Below the pieces are notes generated by a model that worked only from the letters and a program-made list of their open reading frames with translations, had not been told where the DNA came from and made no database searches. From CBDBEU01 sp965204565 (lineage in GTDB: Bacteria; Pseudomonadota; Alphaproteobacteria; Rhizobiales; TMED25): a stretch of DNA of 64,000 bases. The stretch covers positions 868,001 through 932,000 of the forward strand of contig CBDBEU010000004.1 of the NCBI GenBank assembly GCA_965204565.1, given 5' to 3'. Shown piece after piece: positions 48,268 to 57,310 of the stretch. Numbering within the stretch: position 1 is the stretch's first letter; the number at the start of each line of letters is the position of its first letter. The translations under genes were made by a program, and so were the position numbers.

Positions 48268-49194
48268 TTAGCGCGACGGTACGCCGGCGATGTTGACCCG
48301 CGTGCGCACCACCGAGCCGACCATGGTGATGAACAGGGTTTTCCAGTCGTCCTCGCCAAAGGCGATATTGGTTGGATGATGCCCCTCGGTCTTGATGCGG
48401 CAGATCGGATCACCCGACGGCGCATGAACCCAGGTGCCGCCCGGCCCTGTGCACCACACATTGCCGGCGACATCGCACTTCATGCCGTCTGGCACTCCGC
48501 GCTCCGGGCTCTTGTATTGATGGAACACCCGGCCCGGCCCGACGCTGGCGCCATCGGCGTTCACATCATAGGCGCGGATGACATTCTCGCGACTGCAACA
48601 CACATAGAGGATCTTTTCATCCGACGAGAAGCACAGGCCGTTGGGATAGACGAAATCCTCGGTGATGATCGTCATCTCCTTGCCGTCCGGCGAAATGCGG
48701 AACACCGGCTGGGTTTCCAGGTAGCGCTGCAGATCATGCTTGACCATGCCGACATTTAGGAGCCCGCCCGGCGGGTCGGTGAACCAGATCGAGCCATCCG
48801 ATCTCACCACAATGTCGTTGGGGCTGTTGTGCTTTTTGCCTTGATAACCCTCCGACAAGGTCGTCCACGAGCCATCATGTTCGCGGCGGAACACAGTGCG
48901 CCCGCCCCAGCCGGCGACAATCAGCCTATTGTCGAGATCAAGGCAGGTACCGTTCGCCTTGTCGGACGGATCAAGTATCAGGGTCTGGCCGGCGCCGGGC
49001 TCCCAGGTCCAGATGCGCTCTGAAATGATATCGGTGAACCACAGCTTGCCGTTCTTGGCGTCCCATGTCGGGCCTTCGCCAAACACGATATCGTGCGCGA
49101 TCACCTCAACTGGCGGGCTTGAATCGATGATCTCCTCCCAGCCGGGAGCGCATAAGTCGACTTCCACCCCTATTGTCTCAAGCGATCCGTGCAT
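48268..49194 (-). CDS. SMP-30/gluconolactonase/LRE family protein (2)
   Basis: The 308-residue beta-propeller is a closer match to true gluconolactonases. The first metal-binding Glu is in DIVFGEGPTWDAKNGKLWFT, an Asn is in KKHNSPNDIVVRSDGSIWFT, another in VYPNGLCFSSDEKILYVCCS, and the Asp in GVPDGMKCDVAGNVWCTGPG. It would open a sugar-acid lactone; the sugar is not predictable. It is the first gene of the pair and is divergent from the cupin gene. Confidence 0.86.
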   Translation of the reverse strand: MHGSLETIGVEVDLCAPGWEEIIDSSPPVEVIAHDIVFGEGPTWDAKNGKLWFTDIISERIWTWEPGAGQTLILDPSDKANGTCLDLDNRLIVAGWGGRTVFRREHDGSWTTLSEGYQGKKHNSPNDIVVRSDGSIWFTDPPGGLLNVGMVKHDLQRYLETQPVFRISPDGKEMTIITEDFVYPNGLCFSSDEKILYVCCSRENVIRAYDVNADGASVGPGRVFHQYKSPERGVPDGMKCDVAGNVWCTGPGGTWVHAPSGDPICRIKTEGHHPTNIAFGEDDWKTLFITMVGSVVRTRVNIAGVPSR

Positions 49195-49349
49195 CGCAGC
49201 CGCCCCTTTTCATCAGTTATCTTAACGTTCACCACCAGCGCCCGGCACGAAAGGGATCCGCGCCGCATGCATTTTCTGGCGAAAACCACGTTGGCGATGG
49301 CGCATTAGAGCACTTTCTGTTCAAACTGCGCCAGCCCCTGAGCAAGCAA

Positions 49350-49766
49350 ATGAGAACCAAAATGGATGTGTTCGATCTGAATGAGGAAAAACGGTTCGAC
49401 AGCGTCAAGCATGTCGAACATATCTTGAGCCGGTTTTCCGGCGGTGACACTACGGTGGCGTGTTGGGAGCCTGGCCAGATCAGCCCCAATCACTGCCACC
49501 CCCACGCCACCGAAATCTATTTCTGCTACACTGGCGGCGGGCGCATGATTACGCCCGGGCGCGAGGTTGAGGTCACGCCGGGCGCCTTCATCGTTCATCC
49601 GCCCGGCGAGGTGCATGAATATGTCAACGGGCCGGAGCGCACGCTTCTGTTCCGGGTGCGCATGGGTGATGACATGGTCTCGCGCCATCTCGGCAACCGC
49701 CGGATCAAGGACTGGGTGCAGAAGCCGGAAGACGCTGCCTATTTCGCCGAAAATCCGGTGGGCTGA
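49350..49766 (+). CDS. Cupin-domain protein
   Basis: The 138-residue single cupin has the two metal-binding motifs: HCHPHATEIYFCYTGGGRM (two His and Glu) and PPGEVHEYVNGPERTL (last His). Such small cupins are often sugar isomerases, lyases or regulators. The ATG at 49350 is used; an ATG at 49362 is equally possible, as neither has a clear ribosome binding site. It is divergent from the lactonase pair and may share its pathway. Confidence 0.82.
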   Translation: MRTKMDVFDLNEEKRFDSVKHVEHILSRFSGGDTTVACWEPGQISPNHCHPHATEIYFCYTGGGRMITPGREVEVTPGAFIVHPPGEVHEYVNGPERTLLFRVRMGDDMVSRHLGNRRIKDWVQKPEDAAYFAENPVG

Positions 49767-49826
49767 AGGGGCAATTGCTTGGCCCCACCTAAAGTCCGGG
49801 ATGACAGTTGAACACCCTCCCTTGTT

Positions 49827-49912
49827 GTCGGCACCGGCCCTCACCTCCACCCGGCCACCCACGGGAGTATGATCTCATGGGTGGCCGGGTGGAGGTGAGG
49901 GCCGGTGCCGAC
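49827..49912. repeat. Long hairpin element, 35-bp perfect stem
   Basis: Bases 49827-49861 pair perfectly with 49878-49912 around a 16-nt loop. The element lies between the cupin and the hydroxyacid dehydrogenase gene. A related hairpin in opposite orientation of the loop is at 51160-51224. It may act as a REP-like element or as a terminator-like stem for the cupin transcript. Confidence 0.88.
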
Positions 49913-49988
49913 TGCAGCCGAAGGCTGCCAAATAAAAAAAAATCGGCCAAAGCTGGCTGAATTGAAGACCTTCGAAGGAGCATGAGCC

Positions 49989-51119
49989 GTGAACACCACT
50001 GACCAACCCGCCACCGCGTTCCAGTACCTGTCGCGCGCCAAGGCCAATCTCGATCCCGGCACCTGGGACTATCTGATGGGCGGCTCGGAAAGCGAGACCA
50101 CACTCAACCGCAATCGCCGGGCGCTTGATTCAGTGGCCTTCCGCCCGCGGGTTTTGCGCGAGGTCTCCGGCATCGACACTTCAACCACCTTGTTTGGCCA
50201 CAACATGCGCATCCCGGTGATGCTGGCGCCGATTGGCTCGCTGCAGGACATTATCGAGGAGGGCGGCACTGCGCCGACCAGAGCGGCGGCCTCATTCGGC
50301 ACCATTCACATGCTGAGTTCGGTCGCCCATCCCGAGCTTGAGGCGGTAGCGGCCGAGGTCGATCATCCGAAATTCTTCCAGCTCTATGTGCGCGGCGATG
50401 CCGATTGGGTGGACGAGATCCTGGCGCGCGCCGTCGACAACGGCTTTGCCGGTATCGCGCTCACCGTCGACCGCGCCCATTACAGCCGCCGCGATCGCGA
50501 TGTCGCCAAGGACCATGCGCCCACAGCGCGGCGAAATATCGGTGCCGGTCTGCATCAGCAGCGATTTTCCTGGAAGGACGTCGAGCGCATCAGAGCCAAC
50601 ATCAACGTGCCGCTGATGCTCAAGGGCATTGCCACCATTGAGGACGCGGAGATGGCGATCGCGCGCGGCATTGATGGCGTCTATATCTCCAATCATGGCG
50701 GGCGTCAACTCGACCATTGCGAGGGCTCGGTGGGTCTGGTGCGCGAGATTGCCGATACGGTGGCCGGCCGCGCCACCATCATTGTCGATGGCACAATTCT
50801 GCGCGGCACCGATGTGGTCAAAGCCCTGGCATTGGGCGCGCAGGCTGTTGCCATCGGGCGCTTGCAGGGCATTGCGCTGGCCGCTGGCGGTGAGGCGGCA
50901 ATGGTGCGGGTGCTGGAAATCCTTGAAGCGGAAATGATCAGCGACATGGGGCTTTTGGGCGTGACCAAAATCGCCGAAATCGGGCCTGAATGCATTACCG
51001 ATGCCCCGCCGCTCGGCCGCGCCCAAAACTGGATCGACAGCGCCTTTCCGCTGATCAAGGAAGGCTATGGCGAAACCGACATCGCGGATCTGTGCCTGAA
51101 GCTGCCGGGAGAGAATTGA
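49989..51119 (+). CDS. FMN-dependent alpha-hydroxy-acid dehydrogenase (L-lactate dehydrogenase type)
   Basis: The 376-residue TIM-barrel flavoenzyme oxidises an L-2-hydroxy acid. The FMN and substrate residues are visible: TWDYLMGGSESETTLNRN, RPRVLREVSG, VMLAPIGS, the phosphate-binding GVYISNHGGRQLDH with catalytic His-Gly-Gly-Arg, and VDGTILRGTDVVKALALGAQ. The GTG at 49989 has GGAG at 49977-49980, spacing 8, so it is preferred. LldD-like function is possible, but the family includes glycolate and mandelate oxidases, so the substrate is left open. Both sides carry long hairpins. Confidence 0.87.
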   Translation: MNTTDQPATAFQYLSRAKANLDPGTWDYLMGGSESETTLNRNRRALDSVAFRPRVLREVSGIDTSTTLFGHNMRIPVMLAPIGSLQDIIEEGGTAPTRAAASFGTIHMLSSVAHPELEAVAAEVDHPKFFQLYVRGDADWVDEILARAVDNGFAGIALTVDRAHYSRRDRDVAKDHAPTARRNIGAGLHQQRFSWKDVERIRANINVPLMLKGIATIEDAEMAIARGIDGVYISNHGGRQLDHCEGSVGLVREIADTVAGRATIIVDGTILRGTDVVKALALGAQAVAIGRLQGIALAAGGEAAMVRVLEILEAEMISDMGLLGVTKIAEIGPECITDAPPLGRAQNWIDSAFPLIKEGYGETDIADLCLKLPGEN

Positions 51120-51159
51120 GCGGATATTTTCCCTTGGCACTGACGTGCAGTCTGCACTA

Positions 51160-51224
51160 GCCCTCACCCCCACCCGGCCACCATGAGATCATACTCCCGT
51201 GGGTGGCCGGGTGGGGGTGGGGGC
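51160..51224. repeat. Hairpin element, 23-bp near-perfect stem
   Basis: Bases 51160-51182 pair with 51202-51224 (one A/G difference that still allows G-U pairing). The loop is close to the reverse complement of the loop of the element at 49827-49912. It begins 40 nt after the hydroxyacid dehydrogenase stop and could terminate its transcript. Confidence 0.85.
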
Positions 51225-51295
51225 CAACGACTTGGATGGGGGCCGTTTGCGGCCCCTATATTTGACAACCAGGAGGCCGCCAAAAACAATCCCCC

Positions 51296-52493
51296 TACAC
51301 AAGTCCTTGATCCGGTCGACTCGCCTCAGATCAGGGAACATGCGCGATCATGCGAGCGTTGCGGCAATGGTGGCGATGCCGCCGACCACGACCGCCGGAA
51401 TGCTGGTAATCCACGCCGCCATCAGCCCGGCGCGGAAATTGATCGCCACCGAGTTCACGGCATTGACCCGCCCGCGCATCTCATCGGGCGTTGCCACCTG
51501 CATGATGGTCTGGCGGACATAGACGCTGAGCATGTCCGAACCGCCCCACACCGCAAGCATCACAATTGAGAACCAGAACACTTCCGAATAGGCAAAGGCG
51601 ATGGTCGAGGCGCCAAGCACGAAGGTGGAGATGAACAGGGTTGGTCCATATGGCGCGGCGCTGGAAGCTGGGTGAGCACAAGGCCGCCGATCGCCGGAAT
51701 GGTGCGCATGATGCCAAGCCTCTCCGGCCCCACATGCAGGACGTCTTTGGCGAACACCGGCAACATCCCCATGATGCCGGAAAACAGCACCGCGATCAGA
51801 TCAAGCGTGATCGCCCCCAGCATGATCTTTTTCAGCCACACGAACGAAAAACCGCCGAGCACCGTTTCAAGGTCGATGCGGTTGGTCGAACGCTTGACGC
51901 CGACGAGCACCATCGGAATGGCGACAAGGCGGGCAATGGCGAAACAGATTCCCACCACCAGATAGACCCACATGCCGATCAGCGCGATCAGAAATCCGCC
52001 AATCGCCGGACCCAGCATGAATCCCGCCTTGAGCACCGAGGAGGAAAGCGCCACCGCGGCGGCGAATTGCTCTCGCGGCACTACATTGGCGAGCACCGCA
52101 TTGACGTCGGCTGAAAAACGTCTTGGCCGCACCATGCACCACCAGCAGCAGGAAAATCGGCCATGCCGCGGTGCCGCCCGACAGCGCGTAATAGAGAAAC
52201 AGGCCCGAGATCGCGACGGCGATAAGATTGGTGACGACGCAAATGCTGTGCCGGTTGAAGCGATCGGCGGCTAGGCCCGAAACCAGGAACAGCGCCAGTA
52301 TCGGCACGAATTGGGCAAGTCCGACAAGGCCAAGATCGAGCGGATTTCCGGTCAGCTCATACACTTGCCAGCCAACCGCGACATTCAGCATCTGCAGGGC
52401 GGCGCTGTTGAAGATGCGCATAACGGCGAAGCAGGCAAAGCTGGGATTGCGTTAAAGCGAGAGCGGCGGCACCGTCGGCTCGTCAGATTCCAT
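51296..52493 (-). pseudogene. MFS transporter (Bcr/EntS-like), multiply broken
   Basis: The gene should start at an ATG at 52493 (MESDEPTVPPLSL), but an in-frame TAA at 52452-52454 follows. The next ATG at 52421 gives RIFNSAALQMLNVAVGWQVY and ADRFNRHSICVVTNLIAVAI, then a frameshift near 52130. A middle part is FSADVNAVLANVVPREQFAA and LPVFAKDVLHVGPERLGIM. A second shift near 51650 leads to VYVRQTIMQVATPDEMRGRV. It stops at a TGA (51348-51350) that stands where a Trp precedes SRMFPDLRRVDRI. The intact protein would have 12 membrane segments. Confidence 0.8.
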
Positions 52494-52596
52494 TCTAGGC
52501 AAAGCCTCCGGCATTCTTCACCATATCTCTTTTGTAATTTGACTGGCGGCACGAACGGCCACCACGCCATATGGCACCAATCGCGCCGCGCGGCAA

Positions 52597-53165
52597 TCAG
52601 CCCCGGCTGGCCGCTTCCGCCTCGGCAACTTTGCGATAGACGCCGGGCGCGCCGGGCGCAAATTGGCAATGGCCCCATTCATCGGCCCGGCGCAGCTTGC
52701 CAAAGGTACGATCTGCAAGGTCCTGCGCGCCTTCAAACTCATGCACCAGAAAATGGCGGCTGTTGCTTTCCATGGTCAGATAACGGCTGAGCCGTGCAAG
52801 ACCCGGCACCTGCGCGCGGGCCGGAACATAGGCGGTCTCGAACCAGAAGTTGAAGGTCTGGATCTTGTCCGGCGCGACATCGAACCGGTCGATCAGCAAA
52901 AACGGCGCGAAGTTTTTTCATCGCCCTCGATACCAAGGCCGGTCAAGGCGGCGACATAACGCGCCTGATTTTGCATGCGCTCATTGTGATACGCCGCATC
53001 GCGGGGCCCCGTTCAGCTCTCTGGATTTGATAGGGCGCGCCATAAAGATCGCCGATTGTCGGCGTCACATAGATGGTGATATGGGCCTGTGGTGCGGCGG
53101 CGGCTGGCAGGTCAACGATCAGTTCCGGCGCCAGATCGCAGAATATGGCTAAGAGCCGGTGCCGA
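52597..53165 (-). pseudogene. Dimeric alpha/beta-barrel-like hypothetical protein, frameshifted
   Basis: Three frames join into one protein: APQAHITIYVTPTIGDLYGA PYQIQ (53110-53020), then HNERMQNQARYVAALTGLGI EGDEKT, then LLIDRFDVAPDKIQTFNFWF and RLSRYLTMESNSRHFLVHEF to a stop at 52597. The last part resembles small ferredoxin-like barrels of the EthD/DUF4286 kind, but I cannot name the family. The next gene on the same strand looks like a distant relative. Two indels (about 52912 and 53005) break the frame. Confidence 0.55.
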
Positions 53166-53169
53166 ACAT

Positions 53170-53925
53170 CTATGGCAGGGGCCAGGTGCGCTTGGCGACA
53201 ATCGCGCCGGGCGTAGCGTGTCTCAGTTTGGCGACGATCTCGGACGACCATTTGGTCATTTCCGCATTGTCATCTTCATAGTGGATGAAGTGATTGGTGC
53301 GGTCTTCCAGCGAGGTGAACTCGTAAAAGCAGGCATGTTTGGCCCAGCCGGCGACCGACACCAGTTTGCGCACCCGCACGATGCCCTCAACCTTGGCGAT
53401 CGAGGGCAGCCGCCATTGCGCATACCAAGTGGCAAGCTCGCCCTCGACATCGGGCGAGACGGCATTGAAGCTGCCAAGCTGGATTGCCGGCGCCACCGGC
53501 GTATCGGGCACAACGCTAGGGCCGAGAACCCGGGCTTCTTCCAGCATCAGGTTGGTGCGCACACCCTCCATGCCCGCCAGCATGGCGCGGTCTTCCTCCC
53601 CCAGCCTGGCATTGAAAGCGGCCGCGCCCGGATCTGAAAACACATGCGGCTCGGCGGCGCCGAAGATCAGCACATATTGCTTGCCGCTTGGAACCTCGCC
53701 TGGTGCTGCATGCAGCTTGACCCGGCCTTGGCCGCCGCCGAGCGGCACCACATTGGTCTCGGTAGCATAATGCGCGCCCCACATGACGCCCGGCAGCGCT
53801 GTCATTTTCGGAATATAGCTGTTGGCGATCCAGTCGAACTGCGCGTCCCGGCGCTCCTGCGGCAGATCGTACCAAGTAATCCAATAGGCTCTGTCGTTCA
53901 CGTGCCTCACCCGCTTGTTATCCAT
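53170..53925 (-). CDS. Hypothetical protein, possible dimeric alpha/beta-barrel (EthD-like) fold
   Basis: The 251-residue protein begins MDNKRVRHVNDRAYWITWYD at an ATG at 53925 chosen because the open frame upstream is unlike protein. It contains two similar halves, each with a tryptophan-rich strand (WGAHYATETNVVPLG; EGIVRVRKLVSVAGWAKHAC FYEF), as in tandem ferredoxin-like barrels. No catalytic motif is recognised. It is divergent from a broken dihydrodipicolinate-synthase-like gene and may come from the same catabolic cluster. Confidence 0.6.
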   Translation of the reverse strand: MDNKRVRHVNDRAYWITWYDLPQERRDAQFDWIANSYIPKMTALPGVMWGAHYATETNVVPLGGGQGRVKLHAAPGEVPSGKQYVLIFGAAEPHVFSDPGAAAFNARLGEEDRAMLAGMEGVRTNLMLEEARVLGPSVVPDTPVAPAIQLGSFNAVSPDVEGELATWYAQWRLPSIAKVEGIVRVRKLVSVAGWAKHACFYEFTSLEDRTNHFIHYEDDNAEMTKWSSEIVAKLRHATPGAIVAKRTWPLP

Positions 53926-54064
53926 CTGTTGGGTGAAATCGTGCAGCTTCCACAGGCCCAGGTCAATGCGCGGCCCCGCCAACCAGCTTGTGGCAATGGG
54001 GGTGGCTGGTCCATCATCGCTCAAGCACGAGGCCGATCCGGTGCCAGCTACGGAGGCGGAAACC

Positions 54065-54885
54065 ATGGACATGTCGAACCCGGCAAGCTGGAAGGGTGTT
54101 TATCCGGCAACCGTGCTGCCGCTGGGCGCCGATCTTGAGATCGATGAAAGCGATTTGCGCTGGCTGATGCCGGTTGAGGGGATCTGCGGTCTGACCTGCA
54201 ATGACCATGCGGGCGGTGCCTGGTCGCTGAGCCCCACTGAGCAGCGCCGCGTTACCGAAATCCATGTCGCCGAGGCGGGCGGCCCGCTCCCGGTTCTGAG
54301 CGGCATATCCGGCAGCGCCACGGCTGACTATATCGAGGCGATGAGGGATGCGAGGGACGCCGGCGCCGATGCGGTTCTGGTGATCCCGCCAGCGTCGTTT
54401 CGCGGCATTGCCGCGCGCGGGCCCGATGTGCCGTACGCCTTTTTTCAAACCTTGCCGAGGCGGTCGACCTGCCGATGGTGATCTTCCAGCACATGATCGG
54501 CTGGGGGAAAAATTATTCGCCCGAGACCTTGGCCAGGCTCACCGAGATCGATGCGATTGTCGCGGTCAACGCTTCGACTGGCGACTATCAGCTCTATGAG
54601 CATGAACTTCTGGCACTGCGCACCGCGCCGCGGCGCATATCGATCCTCGCCTCGTCCGACGTTCTGCTGTTTCCCTATTTCGCGCTTGGTCATGCCGATG
54701 GCACGCTGGTCAGCCTTGCAATCCTCGGCGCCCCGCTGGGTGGCCGAGTTCGTCGACGCCTTTGGCCGCCGCCCGCGCCATCTGGGAGCGGCTCTATCCG
54801 GTGATAGAGCCTTTCTATAAGACACCGGGGCTCAACAATTCGGCCTTCATCAAGCAGGCGCTCCACATGATGGGCATTCTTGGCG
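54065..54885 (+). pseudogene. Dihydrodipicolinate synthase-family lyase, frameshifted
   Basis: DapA-family aldolases split or join pyruvate with an aldehyde. The first frame gives WKGVYPATVLPLGADLEIDE and GGPLPVLSGISGSATADYIE, ADAVLVIPPASF, up to FFQTLPRR. One base is missing near 54448, and the next frame carries VDLPMVIFQHMIGWGKNYSP. A second shift near 54740 leads to ERLYPVIEPFYKTPGLNNSA FIKQAL. The Schiff-base lysine region (usually in the middle) falls around the shift and lacks an obvious Lys. The 3' end runs straight into a luciferase-like gene lacking its N-terminus. Confidence 0.78.
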
Positions 54886-55570
54886 CAAGTGCTGCAGGAA
54901 GATTGCGATGCAGTGATTGACGCCGCCCGGCTTGGCCTTGCCGAGGTCTGGATCGGCGAGCATTTCACCACCAAGGTCGAGATGATCCCGGCGCCCTTCA
55001 TGCTGTTCGCGCGGGTTCTGGACCGGGCAAAAAACATTCGCTTCGGCACCGGCGTCATCAATCTGCCTCACCTCAATCCGGTTGTTGTGGCAGCCGAGGC
55101 GGCGATGCTCGATCAGATGAGCGGCGGGCGGGTGATGCTTGGCGTCGGTCCCGGCGGGCCGACGGCGGCTTATATCGCCGAGCATGATTTTATTCTGATC
55201 TCGGCCAATTTCATTCCGCTGGAAAATGCCGAGGCTCAATGGAGCGCTTACAGTGCGGCGCGCGAAACGGCGGGAAAACCCGCCGATCCAGCGATCTGGC
55301 GGGTAGCGCGCAACATTCTGGTGACCGAAACCAAGGGCGAGGCGCGCGACCAGCTCAGCAATCTTGATGGCACGCTTGCCTATTAGTTCCGCTATCTGTG
55401 CGGCGCCCGCACCCTTGCCTAGGGCCACCAGATCGATGCCTCACTCAGCGCGGCGGAACTTCATGAAGAACTCGGCGTTGCCGAGATGATCGATCAATGC
55501 GTGATCGCCGGAACGTCCGGTCAGGTGCTGGATCAGCTTGTCTCCCTGGTCGACCGGCTGGACCCGCGCG
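54886..55570 (+). pseudogene. Luciferase-like flavin monooxygenase (LLM), truncated with stops
   Basis: The frame reads AVIDAARLGLAEVWIGEHFT, PAPFMLFARVLDRAKNIRFG and AMLDQMSGGRVMLGVGPGGP, typical of the TIM-barrel flavin-dependent oxidoreductases, then ends at a TAG (55384-55386). After it the same frame continues FRYLCGARTLA, another stop, and SLSAAELHEELGVAEMIDQC VIAGTSGQVLDQLVSLVDRL, the LLM C-terminal part. The first roughly 25 residues are missing at the join with the DapA-like gene, and some 100 residues before the stop are deleted. Confidence 0.75.
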
Positions 55571-55811
55571 CGCATTATCGCGCGCCCGAACTGCTTGTCG
55601 GCCATAGCCTGGGTGGCGGCGCGGTTCTTGCCGCGGCCCACCAGGGTGCCCGAGGCGCGCGCGGTCGAGACCATCGGCGTGCCGTCCAATGCCGCCCATG
55701 TGGCACATGATTTCGGCGCCGATCTCGATCGCATCAAGCGCGAGGGCGCAACTGAAGTCGCGCTTGCCGGGCGCAGCTTCACCATCAAGCGGCAATTTCT
55801 CGAAGACATTG
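55571..55811 (+). pseudogene. Alpha/beta-hydrolase-OsmC fusion protein fragment
   Basis: A short piece reads ELLVGHSLGGGAVLAAA (nucleophile elbow), and after a frame change VPEARAVETIGVPSNAAHVA and ATEVALAGRSFTIKRQFLED. These are middle segments of a known two-domain protein with an N-terminal hydrolase and a C-terminal OsmC peroxidase-like domain. It is joined to the LLM remnant and cut by IS1380 copy 3. Confidence 0.72.
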
Positions 55812-55813
55812 AC

Positions 55814-57047
55814 CCGGCATTCACGGGATGACGGCCATCGTCGAGTTGATATTGCCCTCCACGGGCGGATATCTGCAACCCCGGACCATCGTCGTGGGGA
55901 TCGAGGGACATCGAGAACGGTGACGCCAGCGCCGGCTGCGGCCGAAGTTCGGCGATCAGCCGCAGGATCTCGGCGAACAGGCCCCTCGGCACCGCGCCCT
56001 CGGCCAACCGGAACGTGACGCACCGGCCGTGTGTGACGATCCCGGCGACGATCCTGATCGGCGTTTCCTTCACGCCGGTCGGCGACCATCGCCTGACCGC
56101 CTCCGGCAGAGCCGGCGTCCGCATGAAGTTACCGGGATTTCAGGCGAGCGCATGAAGCCGGAGCCGCACGGCATTGTTCCGGAACCTCCGGCATGACAGC
56201 CGGGTGCGCACAATCGCGTTCCTGCCTTCCTTGATGTGCTGCCCGGCCGTGCCGCGCCGGTTGCAGAAGGCGACCACGCGCCCGGCAGGGCGGCCCAGCC
56301 TGGTGACGATGAAGCCGACGCGCGGGACACGTTCGCCCGGATGTCGTTCGACCCTGACGACGACCCGACGCTTCTTGTCCCATGAGCCTGCCTGATGGCT
56401 GAAGCCGGCATGGGGCGGATCATATGATCGGGCAGGCGGCCGACGGGTCGGGTCGGAAGGCAGGCGATGCTTTGCCGAAGGATCGCGTCGGCTTTGAGAC
56501 GGATCGTATACCGGTCGCCCTCGGTCTCCGGAAACTCATGGATTTCCGGTGCGGCGAAGGCGGCATCGCCTCGGAAACAGCGGCGCAGGCCCCGTTCCCG
56601 GTAACGCTCGACGACGAGTTGCAGAACGCCGCGCCCGCCGACAATCCATCGCATCGCGGGATCGCATCCCGGGCGATCGGCGTCGTTTACGTCCTCATGG
56701 CCACCGAGGCGGCCGAAGACGGATCGGCGAAACAATCCCCTCATCGCGTGCCGACCGTTCTTGCCGGTGCGCGGATCGGCAGGCTCATGGCCGGCCATGT
56801 CCTGTCCGTCAAGCCGAGCGCGTCATCAGGCTTGCGGCAGGCCGGCCATCCGGCGTTGGCGGTGATTCCGCAACCGTGGAACCAGAGCTTCAGGCGGCGG
56901 TCTAAATCGAGCCGAAGAGGCCCGTCAACCGGTTCACCCGCCGGGTTCGCCATATGCCGCGCCCCAAAATGCGCTCAAGACATTGATTCTCATCACAGAA
57001 CCAACGATCAATCCCACCAATCAATGGAGCCATATGGGAAATGCGGG
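55814..57047 (-). mobile_element. IS1380-family element, copy 3 (longest, still frameshifted)
   Basis: Ends CCGGCATT and AATGCGGG match copy 1. The minus strand carries an almost complete transposase in broken frames: NGRHAMRGLFRRSVFGRLGG, DADRPGCDPAMRWIVGGRGV, RERGLRRCFRGDAAFAAPEI, FPETEGDRYTIRLKADAILR, QSIACLPTRPVGRLPDHMI and, near 55960, FRLAEGAVPRGLFAEILRLI. Flanks differ (TTGAC on the left, TCAAG on the right), so there is no target duplication: the two sides were not contiguous before insertion. Confidence 0.82.
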
Positions 57048-57310
57048 TCAAGACAGGTGAGGCCGGAAGGGCCGATAGCGAAATGGGTGAGCACATGGAT
57101 CAGTTTGGCGCCGGCGCGCGAGACCAAACCGGCATCAGTGCGGTCTAGTGTGATGTGGGCATCCTGCCGGATTGTTCGCCCGGGCTTGGCGGCCAGCGCG
57201 CCGTCAACCAGCACCGCGCCGCGGTGCACCATGTCGGCTGCCTAGGCGCGGCTGCGCGCAAATCCGCGCTCGGTCAGAATCTGATCCAGTCTGCGCCGTG
57301 CGTTAGACAC
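57048..57310 (-). pseudogene. TlyA-type rRNA 2'-O-methyltransferase, N-terminal fragment cut by IS1380
   Basis: From a GTG at 57310, overlapping the dxs stop by 8 nt, the frame gives LDQILTERGFARSRA, a TAG, then AADMVHRGAVLVDGALAAKP (S4-like RNA-binding domain) and SRAGAKLIHVLTHFAIGPSG, the start of the methyltransferase domain. The SAM-binding and catalytic parts are lost at the IS1380 border. TlyA methylates rRNA and is often called hemolysin A; dxs-tlyA is the normal rhizobial order. Confidence 0.82.
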
